Source of the DNA: Meishania litoralis
GTDB lineage: Bacteria; Bacteroidota; Bacteroidia; Flavobacteriales; Flavobacteriaceae
Direction of reading: 5' to 3'
Assembly (NCBI RefSeq): GCF_042611095.1
Contig: NZ_JBHFPV010000002.1
Span: 372,001 to 436,000 of the forward strand
Length of the DNA stretch: 64,000 bases
Position numbers and translations under genes: made by a program. The notes under the pieces are model-generated. The model did no database searches and was not told the origin of the DNA. It worked only from the letters and a program-made list of their open reading frames with translations. The first letter of the stretch is position 1, and each line of letters starts with the position of its first letter. Shown here in pieces: positions 33,229-42,374 of the stretch.

Positions 33229-34794
33229 ATGGAACGACTTCTTGAAATATTGGGAAATATTCCTTGGTGGATATGGATTCTGATTTTTTTGGCCCTAGTT
33301 GCCATTCGCGATATATTCTTTCAACGGGCGCACACGATCAGTCACAATTTTCCGGTCGTAGGTCATTTGCGGTATTGGTTGGAAAGCATCGGTCCTGAAA
33401 TGCGGCAATATTTCGTTGCGAACAATCGCGAAGAACTTCCGTTTAACCGCATCGAAAGAAGTTGGATCTATGCGTCGGCAAAAAAAGAGAACAATTACGA
33501 AGGCTTCGGAACGGACCGTGACATCTATGCCCACCAGCACATCTTTATCAAAAATCAGATGATGGCCTTCAAGGTTCCGGAAAACCATCCGAATACGGTG
33601 GATAAATCTTTTCTGCCCTGCGCCAAGATCATCGGCGAATACAATAAAAGAAAAAGGCCATATCGCCCAGCCTCGATCATCAATGTTTCGGCCATGAGTT
33701 TTGGTTCGCTGTCAGCAGCAGCCGTTTCAGCCATGAACAAAGGGGTCGCAAAGGCCGGGGCTTACCACAATACGGGAGAAGGAGGGCTTTCCCCCTATCA
33801 TAAACAAGGTGGCGATGTTATTTTTCATTTTGGAACGGGCTACTTTGGAGTACGTTCTTCCGATGGCAACCTTTCCATGGAAAAATTGAAACAATTGGTC
33901 AATGACAATCCGTGTATCAAGGCAATTGAAATTAAATTATCTCAAGGAGCAAAACCTGGGAAAGGCGGCGTGTTGCCCGGTACCAAAATCACTCCCGAAT
34001 TGGCTGAAATCCGTGGTGTCGAAGTCGGCAAAGATGTGCTTTCGCCTGCCACCCACAAGGCTTTTGACAATGTTCCCGAATTATTGCAGTTGATAGAGAA
34101 AATTGCCGATGAAACGGGCTTGCCCGTAGGTATCAAAAGTGCCATCGGCAAATTGGACCAATGGGAAGAACTGGCCGAGTTGATGGTAGCGACCGGTAAA
34201 GGTCCTGATTTCATTACCGTTGATGGCGGCGAAGGAGGCACTGGGGCAGCACCCCCATCATTCGCAGATCACGTCTCTTTGCCATGGGTATATGGCTTCT
34301 CAAGCTTGTACAAGGTATTTCAAAGAAAGGATTTGACGCAAAGAATCGTTTTCATAGGCAGCGGCAAACTCGGATTTCCGGCCAAGGCAGCTATGGCATT
34401 TGCCATGGGCGCCGATTGTATCAATGTCGCCAGAGAGGCCATGATGAGCATCGGTTGCATACAGGCCCAAATCTGTCATACGAATCGCTGCCCGTCGGGG
34501 GTGGCCACACAGAATAAATGGTTGCAAAATGGTATCGATATTCCTTTAAAGTCGGATCGCTTGGCCCAATATTTCAAGACCTTTCGAAAAGAGTTGGTCG
34601 AAATAACGCACGCCGCCGGATACGAGCACCCCTGTCAGTTCACCATGAACGATGTTCAAGTCAATGTCGACGATGATGAGCTCTATAGAACCCTTCGCTC
34701 TTCCTACGGATACAATAAGAATCCTGTCCCCTTTTCCTCAATGCAGAAATTGTACGATTGCGATTATTTGGGAGGGAAAGATTCCCATAAATAA
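33229..34794 (+). CDS. FMN-binding glutamate synthase domain protein, membrane-anchored
   Basis: 521 residues. One N-terminal TM helix (about 8-24, IPWWIWILIFLALVAIRDI) precedes a glutamate-synthase FMN/iron-sulfur domain (about 90-500). Visible are the ISAMSFGSLS-like start (NVSAMSFGSLSAAAVSAM), GEGGLSPYH, the FMN phosphate loop TVDGGEGGTGAAP, and a CX5CX4C cluster (Cys410, Cys416, Cys421; CIQAQICHTNRCPSG) matching the 3Fe-4S ligands of GltB. The glutaminase domain and GltD are absent, so it is not a classical GOGAT. Electron donor and substrate are unknown. Third gene of the DsrE-M20 operon (11-base gap). Confidence 0.88.
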   Translation: MERLLEILGNIPWWIWILIFLALVAIRDIFFQRAHTISHNFPVVGHLRYWLESIGPEMRQYFVANNREELPFNRIERSWIYASAKKENNYEGFGTDRDIYAHQHIFIKNQMMAFKVPENHPNTVDKSFLPCAKIIGEYNKRKRPYRPASIINVSAMSFGSLSAAAVSAMNKGVAKAGAYHNTGEGGLSPYHKQGGDVIFHFGTGYFGVRSSDGNLSMEKLKQLVNDNPCIKAIEIKLSQGAKPGKGGVLPGTKITPELAEIRGVEVGKDVLSPATHKAFDNVPELLQLIEKIADETGLPVGIKSAIGKLDQWEELAELMVATGKGPDFITVDGGEGGTGAAPPSFADHVSLPWVYGFSSLYKVFQRKDLTQRIVFIGSGKLGFPAKAAMAFAMGADCINVAREAMMSIGCIQAQICHTNRCPSGVATQNKWLQNGIDIPLKSDRLAQYFKTFRKELVEITHAAGYEHPCQFTMNDVQVNVDDDELYRTLRSSYGYNKNPVPFSSMQKLYDCDYLGGKDSHK

Positions 34795-34853
34795 ACCGAT
34801 TACTATATTTTTGCATCGATAATCAAGTAAAAAATCCATAATTGTTATCATTC

Positions 34854-35630
34854 ATGAAGAAAATTATACTCTCGCTAAGTTTTGTTCTGCTACTCACTGC
34901 CATTGGCTCGGCGCAAAAGAAAAGTGAGCTGATCGCTCAAATAAACGGATTGGAAAAAGAGCGCGATTCACTTAAATCTTTGGTGACCCTGGCCCAAAAA
35001 AATGAAAAAGTAAGCACGGCAAGGGCCGAGTCTTTTGAAGCACAGGTAAGTGAACTTCAAGACGCCAATGCCACGCTGCTAAAAAACCTGAACAGTTTTG
35101 CCGAGGTTTCGAATAAAAACTCGAACATTGTCAACAGTGCAATGGCCAGCCTTGAAGCCAAGGAAAAACAATTGAAAGACATTAAAGATGCGATCAGTTC
35201 GAATGATTCAACCGCTATCGTGGTCTTGACCAATGCCAAACAGACTTTGGGGGAGAATGCCAACATTTCGGTATCGAACGGCGCGGTAGTGATTTCAGAA
35301 AGTCTGAACGCATTATTCGGTAGTGATACGGGCACCGCGGTCACCGAAAAGGCCGAAACTTTTTTGGGTCAATTGGCACAAATATTGAGCGTCAATCCCG
35401 AGATCGCCCTGACCGTAGAAGGACTTAGTATGACCGGGAATCTTGATTTGCCGGCAAAACAGGCCGCTTCTGTGGCAAGCGTGCTGCAAACCAAGTTTTC
35501 AGTTGATTCCAGTAGAATAAATACCTTGGGAAGAGATGGCAATCTGAAAGAGGGGGTTCTGTTAAAATTGCACCCAAAGTACGATGCTTTTTATCTTATG
35601 GTAAGGGAAAGTATGAAGAATGGTGGTTAG
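34854..35630 (+). CDS. Degenerate OmpA-like exported coiled-coil protein
   Basis: 258 residues. Signal peptide (about 1-20, IGSAQ), coiled coil (about 22-110), then a region aligning with the C-terminal half of the OmpA lipoprotein at 21457-22308: NISVSNGAVVISESLNALFGSD corresponds to its SVEKGVVFVSISDKLLFSSG, and KYDAFYLMVRESMKN to its final DQFYSMIEEGMKD. The peptidoglycan-binding elements EGHTDD and the Arg helix are replaced (TVEGLSMTGNLDLPAKQAAS), so wall binding is probably lost, and it has no lipobox Cys. A TTG at 34842 would add four residues; ATG 34854 is preferred. Confidence 0.75.
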   Translation: MKKIILSLSFVLLLTAIGSAQKKSELIAQINGLEKERDSLKSLVTLAQKNEKVSTARAESFEAQVSELQDANATLLKNLNSFAEVSNKNSNIVNSAMASLEAKEKQLKDIKDAISSNDSTAIVVLTNAKQTLGENANISVSNGAVVISESLNALFGSDTGTAVTEKAETFLGQLAQILSVNPEIALTVEGLSMTGNLDLPAKQAASVASVLQTKFSVDSSRINTLGRDGNLKEGVLLKLHPKYDAFYLMVRESMKNGG

Positions 35631-35705
35631 CGACTAACACCTAACAAGCACACATAATTTTTATTATTTTCCTGCGTTCTAGTTCCGTAACCAATAACCA
35701 AAACA

Positions 35706-36224
35706 ATGTCAGGAGAACAAATATTACAAATGTTCGGTTTTCTTTTACCGGCCGTCGTAACCGGTGTCGTTGCCTTTTACTTTTTCAAGATGCACACCAA
35801 GAACGAAGAGGGGCGTCGCCGTTACCTGTTGCACAAAGACTCTCAAAAAAACACGCTTCCTATACGCTTACAGGCCTATGAGCGCATGGCCTTGTTCTTG
35901 GAGCGCATTTCAATTCCGAGTCTAGTGGTTCGCGTGGCCCCAAAATCGTCAAACAAGAACGAATATGAAAACTTGCTCATAAAAAGTATAGAAAACGAAT
36001 TTGACCACAATCTTTCGCAACAGATTTATCTTTCAGACGAGTGTTGGAACATTATCAAGGCTGCCAAAAGCGCCACCATTCAAATGATCCGTAGGGCAGG
36101 TATGAGCGAGACCGATTCTGCGGATAAACTTCGTGAAGATGTGCTAACCGAAACCATGGACAAACAATCTCCGTCGGCGACGGCGCTCTCTTTTGTAAAA
36201 AAAGAGATAGGTGAACTTTGGTGA
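35706..36224 (+). CDS. Conserved flavobacterial hypothetical protein with one TM helix
   Basis: 172 residues. An N-terminal TM helix (about 8-28, MFGFLLPAVVTGVVAFYFF) is followed by a cytoplasmic, basic and helical domain (RRRYLLHKDSQKNTLPIRLQ, AYERMALFLERI). No catalytic motif is visible. I recognise it as a conserved Flavobacteriia protein of unknown function. The reading frame is well formed and codon use is like its neighbours. It is 75 bases after the OmpA-like gene and may belong to the same transcript; the patatin gene converges on it. Confidence 0.8.
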   Translation: MSGEQILQMFGFLLPAVVTGVVAFYFFKMHTKNEEGRRRYLLHKDSQKNTLPIRLQAYERMALFLERISIPSLVVRVAPKSSNKNEYENLLIKSIENEFDHNLSQQIYLSDECWNIIKAAKSATIQMIRRAGMSETDSADKLREDVLTETMDKQSPSATALSFVKKEIGELW

Positions 36225-36234
36225 TAACCCGAAA

Positions 36235-37146
36235 CTACTCTAGGTCTGGTTCGATTTGATTGAGTTCGGTGTTCTTGAACTTGGCAAAGTTAAATCCGCT
36301 TTCCCACCACACCGTCATTTTTTCCTTGTTAAAAATCAAAGAGTTCGTAGTCAAAACTGTCGGTGTATAGTAAAAGTTTATAATGGCATCATTATGGCCT
36401 GCCACAAATTTTCCTATCCGTATGTTTTGATGTTCTATGCGATCCAGCATAAATCCGAACATCGTGGTCAACAATGAGAAGGCATTTTTTGATGGCATTC
36501 GATTGAACATTGTCGTTTCGGTCTGTAGAATGATCGCATCGACTTGGGTCGCCCCCCTTTTTATGGCTTCCTCTATGGGAACCATATTGCCCAATCCTCC
36601 GTCGGCATATTCACATCCGTTTTTAAGAGCTAGTGACATAAATGGTGTATAGTTACATGAAATCCATACCCATTCACAGAACTCATCATAGCTACAGTCG
36701 TTTATCGATTTATATTCGACCTGGTTCAACGAAAGGTTCGAGACCGTAACGATTATTTCTTTAGGCCCATTTTTTAAATTCTCGAATTCGTCAATTGTAA
36801 GTGTATTCTTGATAAGTTCCAATAGATTGTGGCTCTCTCCGAAAGTTTTGCTGCCCTTATAAAAATTTTTGAAGACGTTCCAGTGGTTGATCGCTATGTT
36901 ATCGACACCATGTTTTTTCTGGATAATGAACGGGCAGTTACTAAAAATACTGTCTTGGTCTACAGAGGTATATACTTCTCTTATCTTATCGATTTTTTGA
37001 AGTGCCAAATGTGATATCAAGAGGCTACCGGTTGATGTGCCCAAAAAAAGATCGTATTTATGGCCGAGTCCCTGCATGAGGTATTGGGCTACACCTCCTG
37101 CAAAGGCACCTTTGCTTCCTCCTCCTGATATGACCAAGGCTCTCAT
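36235..37146 (-). CDS. Patatin-like phospholipase
   Basis: 303 residues. The patatin catalytic set is complete: oxyanion loop SGGGSKGAFAGG (about 7-18), nucleophile elbow GTSTG with Ser38, and the Asp of DGG (ADGGLGN, near 188-194). It should be a cytoplasmic or membrane-associated lipid acyl hydrolase using a Ser-Asp dyad. The start overlaps the stop of the M1 aminopeptidase gene by four bases, so the two are translationally coupled. The substrate is not known. Confidence 0.92.
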   Translation of the reverse strand: MRALVISGGGSKGAFAGGVAQYLMQGLGHKYDLFLGTSTGSLLISHLALQKIDKIREVYTSVDQDSIFSNCPFIIQKKHGVDNIAINHWNVFKNFYKGSKTFGESHNLLELIKNTLTIDEFENLKNGPKEIIVTVSNLSLNQVEYKSINDCSYDEFCEWVWISCNYTPFMSLALKNGCEYADGGLGNMVPIEEAIKRGATQVDAIILQTETTMFNRMPSKNAFSLLTTMFGFMLDRIEHQNIRIGKFVAGHNDAIINFYYTPTVLTTNSLIFNKEKMTVWWESGFNFAKFKNTELNQIEPDLE

Positions 37147-39233
37147 TCCAAACTCAGTTTTGTACTTAGGTAACGGGTTTCTTTGACACTTAATTCTTGG
37201 GCCAGCTTTTTGATTCTGGTTCTATAGTCGTCATCCTCTAGCAGGCCGTTCAATAAATCTCGTGTATATTTTCGAAATTGCCAAACATGATGGTCTGTGG
37301 CACCAATGAGATTTATCAAACTCGTATCGTTAAAGCCAAAGGCTTCTTTCAGATAAAAAAATGCTCCCTGTCGAACCTCAAAGGGATATTCGGGATTTGT
37401 GTACGAACTCAATTCATCAAAATAGCTCTTGGTCTTTACCGATTCAAAACCCTCGGTCAAAATGGCCAAGGTCAACCACATTAAACGAATGTTCTTATTT
37501 GGGAGGCCGACAACATTTCTGGTACGGTCCAAATAGTTTGCCCTTTCTTCGGGATAGGCCTGCCATAGGCTAAAAAGCGCATTTTCTTTGGTTATATAAC
37601 TTTTGTCGTTCAATAACGACTCCAATTTTTCCTTATCGAGAAACTTGGGCAAATCGCGTCCGGAAAAAAGTGCCTGCCTGACCGGAATCGTATCGGAGTC
37701 GAACGCCTTGGCATAGATTGCATCGGGAAGTGAGGTACGATAATAGTTCAGCATATATTTTTTGAGGTGGACGGAGTTCGTAGCTTCCCAATACTTCAAA
37801 TAATCAATGTCATCACTTTGCGACTGATTTAAATCCATTTCCAAATCGAACGATAATTTCAAGGACGGGGATTTTTCGGCCAATTTCGCTTTGGCCTTTT
37901 CAAATGGAAATTCTTTATTGTTCAACCATTCTTCCTGGAAGTCAGTCAAGTCTCTGCCGATTGAAATTTCCATTTCCTCCAAAAAATCATCGACGGTAAC
38001 ATTTTTGAATCCATATCTGTTCAGATAGGACCGTATTCCCTTTTTGAAAGCATCGTCACCGATTTCATCTCGTAACATGAAAAGTGCCCAGGCCCCTTTT
38101 TCGTAAAACGTCAAACTGCTGGCCTTGGGGTCGAGCAGACTTTGCCCTCCCCCCTTTTCGGCAACCTCTCGAAGCTCTTGCGCCGTGTGATAAAGCTTCC
38201 AATAAAAATGGTCGTCACCAAAAAGGTGTTGTTCCGCCAAATAGGCATAATAGGTCGCAAAACCTTCATGCAGCCAATGGTGTTCACCATCTTTTTCGGT
38301 AACCAAGTTGCCGAACCACTGATGCGCCATTTCATGGGCATTGACATTGACATAGTTCTTATCGACAAAAGCCGTGGAATCGATAACATACTGATCCGAG
38401 AATATCGTAACGGTAGTATTCTCCATTCCTGCATAGAGAAAATCATGTACGGGAACTTGCTTGTAGTCTTGCCACGGATACGGTACGCCTATTTCTTTTT
38501 CTAAAAAATCAAAAATCTGTTTTGTATATCGATAGGTCGGTTCTGCCCGTAAACTATCAGACGGGTAATAATAATTTTCTATGGGGATGCCACTTGCCGA
38601 TTTCAATTCTTGTTTTTTGTAATCTCCGATGGCAAAAGCCAACAAATAGCTGCTCATGGGGTTGCGCATGCCGAAGATCCAAGAATGTTTACCATGGTAG
38701 GGAAATTCACTTTCTGTTATCAATTTACCGTTGGTTAAGACGGTTAAATCTTTATTGGTTGTAACTGTAATGTCAAATTCTACCTTCTCTTCCATATCGT
38801 CGAAACTCGGTAGCCAATAGCTAGTATATTTGCCCTGGCCTTGGGTCCATACCTGTTCATTTCCCTCGATTTCATCGTCCCAACCCGAAAAGTAAACCGT
38901 TTGTGTCGGTCTTACCGAGTAATCGATTGATAGTTCGTGTGATTTTCCTTTTTTGAAATTCGTATAAATTGAAATGGTTTTTCCGTTGTTCGAAAACTTC
39001 ACTTTTTTATCATCCAACTCGATGTTCTTCAATTCGATATTTTGGGCATCCAAAAAGACGGAATCCACATTTTCAAGTATCTCAAAAGAATAGGTGACCT
39101 GACCAACAATTTTTTTTTCATCTGGTTTTGGAACAACCATGATTTCTCCTCTTATAAAATCGACCTTATCCTGATGTTGGCTCAATCCCAAAAAGGCAAC
39201 GAAAAGAAAAAAAAGCGATAAGAATCGTTTCAT
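37143..39233 (-). CDS. M1 family zinc aminopeptidase, exported
   Basis: 696 residues with a signal peptide (about 1-18). The M1 set is intact: YAGMEN (268-272, substrate N-terminus exopeptidase motif), HEMAHQWFGN (zinc ligands His300 and His304, catalytic Glu301) and WLHEGFATYY (third ligand Glu323). A C-terminal helical region follows (about 460-696). It removes N-terminal residues from peptides in the periplasm. It is shorter than ePepN-type enzymes but normal for the Bacteroidota exported group. Overlaps the patatin start by four bases. Confidence 0.94.
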   Translation of the reverse strand: MKRFLSLFFLFVAFLGLSQHQDKVDFIRGEIMVVPKPDEKKIVGQVTYSFEILENVDSVFLDAQNIELKNIELDDKKVKFSNNGKTISIYTNFKKGKSHELSIDYSVRPTQTVYFSGWDDEIEGNEQVWTQGQGKYTSYWLPSFDDMEEKVEFDITVTTNKDLTVLTNGKLITESEFPYHGKHSWIFGMRNPMSSYLLAFAIGDYKKQELKSASGIPIENYYYPSDSLRAEPTYRYTKQIFDFLEKEIGVPYPWQDYKQVPVHDFLYAGMENTTVTIFSDQYVIDSTAFVDKNYVNVNAHEMAHQWFGNLVTEKDGEHHWLHEGFATYYAYLAEQHLFGDDHFYWKLYHTAQELREVAEKGGGQSLLDPKASSLTFYEKGAWALFMLRDEIGDDAFKKGIRSYLNRYGFKNVTVDDFLEEMEISIGRDLTDFQEEWLNNKEFPFEKAKAKLAEKSPSLKLSFDLEMDLNQSQSDDIDYLKYWEATNSVHLKKYMLNYYRTSLPDAIYAKAFDSDTIPVRQALFSGRDLPKFLDKEKLESLLNDKSYITKENALFSLWQAYPEERANYLDRTRNVVGLPNKNIRLMWLTLAILTEGFESVKTKSYFDELSSYTNPEYPFEVRQGAFFYLKEAFGFNDTSLINLIGATDHHVWQFRKYTRDLLNGLLEDDDYRTRIKKLAQELSVKETRYLSTKLSLE

Positions 39234-39274
39234 GTTGTGATAAGTACAAAGTCAAGACCAAATTTAGCGTTTTA

Positions 39275-39608
39275 GTCATTTCGATGGATGAACAACTGAG
39301 AAATCGCATCCTTATGACATTAAAACATGTAGTTTCTCTGAAAAAAAGTATGGGATTTCTCCCTGTGGTCGAAATGACTGTCGGCGTCATTTCGAGAAAG
39401 CGAAGCGACCGAGAAATCACATCAAGTGAAGTCAAATCGATACTGATTATTTTAGAAATGGATTATGGGATTTCTCCCTTCGGTCGAAATGACTGTCGGT
39501 GTCATTTCGAGAAAGCGAAGCGACCGAGAAATCACATCAAGTCTAGACGGTAATCAAAAAGTCTAGCCGAATATGGGTTATGGGATTTCCCCTTACCCTT
39601 GAAATGAT
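39275..39608. repeat. Three tandem copies of a 113-base hairpin repeat, left block
   Basis: Each unit has a left arm starting GTCATTTCGA and containing CGACCGAGAAATC, a spacer, and a right arm TATGGGATTTCTCCC followed by TCGGTCGAAATGAC, the two arms being inverted partners. Copies: 39275-39310/39349-39378 (diverged), 39386-39423/39464-39493 and 39501-39538/39579-39608 (right arm diverged). Unit starts are 111 and 115 bases apart. The gap 39234-39620 is filled by these repeats. Short reading frames here are made of repeat sequence and are not genes. Confidence 0.9.
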
Positions 39609-39620
39609 CTATATTGACAG

Positions 39621-39920
39621 ATGCTTTCCAATTACTTTGTTTACATAATGACCAACGAATATCGGACTACCCTTTATATCGGAATGACCAACAATATTCA
39701 AAGAAGAATCGCCCAGCATTATTTTGACAGTCAAAATGCAAGAAAATCGTTTGCAGGTAAGTATAATTGTATTTATCTGGTCTACTATGAATGTTTTGAT
39801 GCTCCCAAAGACGCCATCGCTCGCGAAAAAGAACTAAAAAAGTGGCGGCGGGAGAAGAAAAACAGGTTGATCTCAACCTTTAATCCCAAATGGGAAACCT
39901 TGAATAATCAGGTCATCTAG
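39621..39920 (+). CDS. Small GIY-YIG nuclease family protein
   Basis: 99 residues. The GIY-YIG core reads VYI (7-9) and YIG (19-21, TTLYIGMTNNIQRR), with Arg28/29, the metal-binding Glu near residue 69 (AIAREKELKKWRREKK) and Asn88 (FNPKWE), all at family positions. It should be a stand-alone UPF0213/YhbQ-like endonuclease. The gene is inserted between units three and four of a hairpin repeat array, and its TAG stop shares its last base with the first base of repeat copy four. This close packing suggests that gene and repeats are functionally linked or moved together. Confidence 0.88.
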   Translation: MLSNYFVYIMTNEYRTTLYIGMTNNIQRRIAQHYFDSQNARKSFAGKYNCIYLVYYECFDAPKDAIAREKELKKWRREKKNRLISTFNPKWETLNNQVI

Positions 39921-40137
39921 TCATTTCGAAGAAGGCACGACCGAGAAATCGCATCAAGTGGATTAAATTGATAATGATTGTTTTAGAAATGGATTATGGG
40001 ATTTCTCCCTTCGGTCGAAATGACTATCGGTGGTATTTTGAGAAAGCGAAGCGACCGATAAATCGCATCGAGTGAAGTCAAATCGATACTGATTAATTTG
40101 GAAATAGGCTATGGGATTCCTCCTACGTCGGAATGAC
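39920..40137. repeat. Two further copies of the 113-base hairpin repeat, right block
   Basis: Copies 39920-39955/39995-40024 and 40033-40069/40110-40137 continue the same family and orientation as the block before the GIY-YIG gene, with starts 113 bases apart. The last copy is the most diverged (GTATTTTGA in the left arm, a shortened right arm). Confidence 0.88.
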
Positions 40138-40190
40138 AAAGGTGAATTTGCATGCTTGGGGGTTAAGGGGCTTATTCCTAATTTAGCCCT

Positions 40191-42320
40191 ATGAGTGTCA
40201 ATTTACAGACCCCGATCGTCTATTTAAAAGGTGTTGGCCCAAATCGTGCCGAAACACTGCAATCGGAACTGGGCATTCAGACTTTTCAGGATTTGTTGAA
40301 TCTCTTCCCGAACCGATATATCGATAAGACCCAGTATTATAAAATCGGACAATTGCAGCGAAGCAATGCCGACGTACAGGTTGTTGGAAAAATCATCCAC
40401 ATAAAGACCGTCGAACAAAAAAAGGGGAAACGTTTGGTCGCCTCTTTTGTAGATGAAACGGGCGAAATGGAATTGGTATGGTTTCGCTCACAAAAATGGA
40501 TCCGTGAAAACCTCAAAATCAACGAACCCTATGTGGTCTTTGGAAAATGCAATTGGTTCAACGGTAAGTTTTCGATGCCCCACCCCGAAATGGAGTTGTT
40601 GAAGGACCATCAAGCAGGACTCAAAATCGCAATGCAACCCATTTATCCCTCAACAGAAAAATTGGGCAACAAAGGCATTACGAATCGGGTCATCAGTAAA
40701 TTGTTGCAACATCTTTTTTTGGAAACAAAGGGAATGTTTTTGGAAACCCTTTCTCCTAAACTTTTGCATGAACTGAATTTACTGCCCAAAAACAAGGCCC
40801 TCTTTAATATTCATTTTCCGAAGAACCAAGACTTGTTGGCAAAAGCACAATTTCGATTAAAGTTCGAAGAACTGTTCTACATTCAATTGCAGTTGATTTC
40901 GAAGAAAATGTCACGCAAGCAAAAAATCAAGGGCCTTAACTTTGACCAAGTCGGGGATCTCTTCAATGATTTTTATCAAAACCATCTGCCCTTTGAATTG
41001 ACCAATGCCCAAAAAAATGTCATCAAAGAAATTCGGGCAGACTTGGGAAGCAACGCTCAAATGAACCGATTGTTGCAAGGCGATGTGGGATCCGGAAAGA
41101 CCATCGTTGCCGTAATGACCATGCTTCTCGCCATCGATAACGGATTTCAGGCATGTCTTATGGCACCCACCGAAATACTGGCGAACCAACATTACAATGG
41201 CATAAAAGAATTGTTGAAAGGCACCGATATAACATGTGCCCTGTTGACCGGTTCGATAAAAAAATCGGCCAGAAAACCGATTCATGAACAACTTGAAAAC
41301 GGCGAATTACAGATCTTGATCGGCACCCACGCCCTACTCGAAGATAAGGTTCAATTTAACAATTTGGGATTAGCGATCGTCGATGAGCAACATCGATTCG
41401 GAGTGGCACAACGGAGCAAACTTTGGCATAAGGGAAGCACAACAACCGGGGAGATTCGAGGGGCTATTCCGCCCCATGTCCTGGTCATGACCGCAACGCC
41501 AATTCCACGTACTTTGGCCATGAGTCTTTATGGTGATCTGGACATTTCGGTAATCGATGAGCTTCCGCCGGGCAGAAAACCGATCAAAACGGTTCATCGC
41601 TTTGATTCAAATCGCTTAAAGGTTTTCAGATTTATTCGGGATGAAATCAAAAAAGGAAGGCAAATCTATATCGTCTATCCGTTGATACAAGAGTCCGAGG
41701 CTTTAGACTACAAAGATTTAATGGATGGCTATGAGAGTATCGTTCGCGATTTTCCACTTCCCGATTATCAAATTTCAATCGTACACGGTAAAATGAAGCC
41801 AGCCGATAAGGACTATGAAATGGAACGCTTTGTAAAGGGAGAGACCCAAATAATGGTCGCCACTACGGTCATCGAAGTCGGAGTGAACGTACCCAATGCC
41901 TCGGTCATGATAATCGAAAGCGCCGAACGTTTTGGCCTATCTCAGTTGCATCAATTACGGGGGCGTGTCGGTCGAGGTGCCGACCAGAGTTTCTGTATTT
42001 TGATGACGGGTCATAAATTATCCTCTGAGGCCAAAACTCGCTTGGAGACCATGGTCAAGACCAATGATGGTTTCGAAATCGCCGAGGTAGATCTCAAGCT
42101 ACGCGGCCCCGGCGATTTAATGGGCACTCAGCAAAGTGGTATTCTCAACCTAAAGATCGCAGATATCGTAAAAGATAATGCTATCTTAAAAAGTGCCCGA
42201 TATTATGCCATTCAAATCCTGAAAGACGACCCGATGCTGGAAAAGCCTGAAAACAGGGCAATTCGCCACGCCTATACCCAATTGCTCAAACATAAGAACA
42301 TCTGGAACTATATAAGCTAG
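40191..42320 (+). CDS. recG: ATP-dependent DNA helicase RecG
   Basis: 709 residues, normal length. It remodels stalled replication forks and Holliday junctions. The N-terminal wedge/OB domain (about 60-150) is followed by helicase lobes: Walker A GDVGSGKTIVAVMTMLL (about 300), DEQH box AIVDEQHRFGVAQRSKL (about 398), TATPIPRTLAMSLYGDLD (III region), ATTVIEVGVNVPNA and QLRGRVGRG (VI). The ends are typical of RecG (LRGPGDLMGTQQSG). Start MSVNLQTPIVYLKGVGPNRAE is the conserved N-terminus. A strong terminator follows. Confidence 0.97.
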   Translation: MSVNLQTPIVYLKGVGPNRAETLQSELGIQTFQDLLNLFPNRYIDKTQYYKIGQLQRSNADVQVVGKIIHIKTVEQKKGKRLVASFVDETGEMELVWFRSQKWIRENLKINEPYVVFGKCNWFNGKFSMPHPEMELLKDHQAGLKIAMQPIYPSTEKLGNKGITNRVISKLLQHLFLETKGMFLETLSPKLLHELNLLPKNKALFNIHFPKNQDLLAKAQFRLKFEELFYIQLQLISKKMSRKQKIKGLNFDQVGDLFNDFYQNHLPFELTNAQKNVIKEIRADLGSNAQMNRLLQGDVGSGKTIVAVMTMLLAIDNGFQACLMAPTEILANQHYNGIKELLKGTDITCALLTGSIKKSARKPIHEQLENGELQILIGTHALLEDKVQFNNLGLAIVDEQHRFGVAQRSKLWHKGSTTTGEIRGAIPPHVLVMTATPIPRTLAMSLYGDLDISVIDELPPGRKPIKTVHRFDSNRLKVFRFIRDEIKKGRQIYIVYPLIQESEALDYKDLMDGYESIVRDFPLPDYQISIVHGKMKPADKDYEMERFVKGETQIMVATTVIEVGVNVPNASVMIIESAERFGLSQLHQLRGRVGRGADQSFCILMTGHKLSSEAKTRLETMVKTNDGFEIAEVDLKLRGPGDLMGTQQSGILNLKIADIVKDNAILKSARYYAIQILKDDPMLEKPENRAIRHAYTQLLKHKNIWNYIS

Positions 42321-42323
42321 ATT

Positions 42324-42357
42324 AAAAAAAGCCCATCGATCGATGGGCTTTTTTTTT
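42324..42357. terminator. Bidirectional terminator after recG
   Basis: A run of A, GCCCATCGATCGATGGGC perfect palindrome, and a run of T. It serves recG and the convergent DUF2911 gene. Confidence 0.93.
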
Positions 42358-42374
42358 ACAGGATTCAATCCACT

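Noticed and set aside
39284..39553. Open reading frames of about 89 codons on both strands in the repeat block
   Set aside because: They consist of the repeat sequence itself, with no domain or start context.
39275..40137. Possible CRISPR array
   Set aside because: The period is about 113 bases, the units are themselves inverted-arm hairpins with similar spacers, and there are no cas genes.
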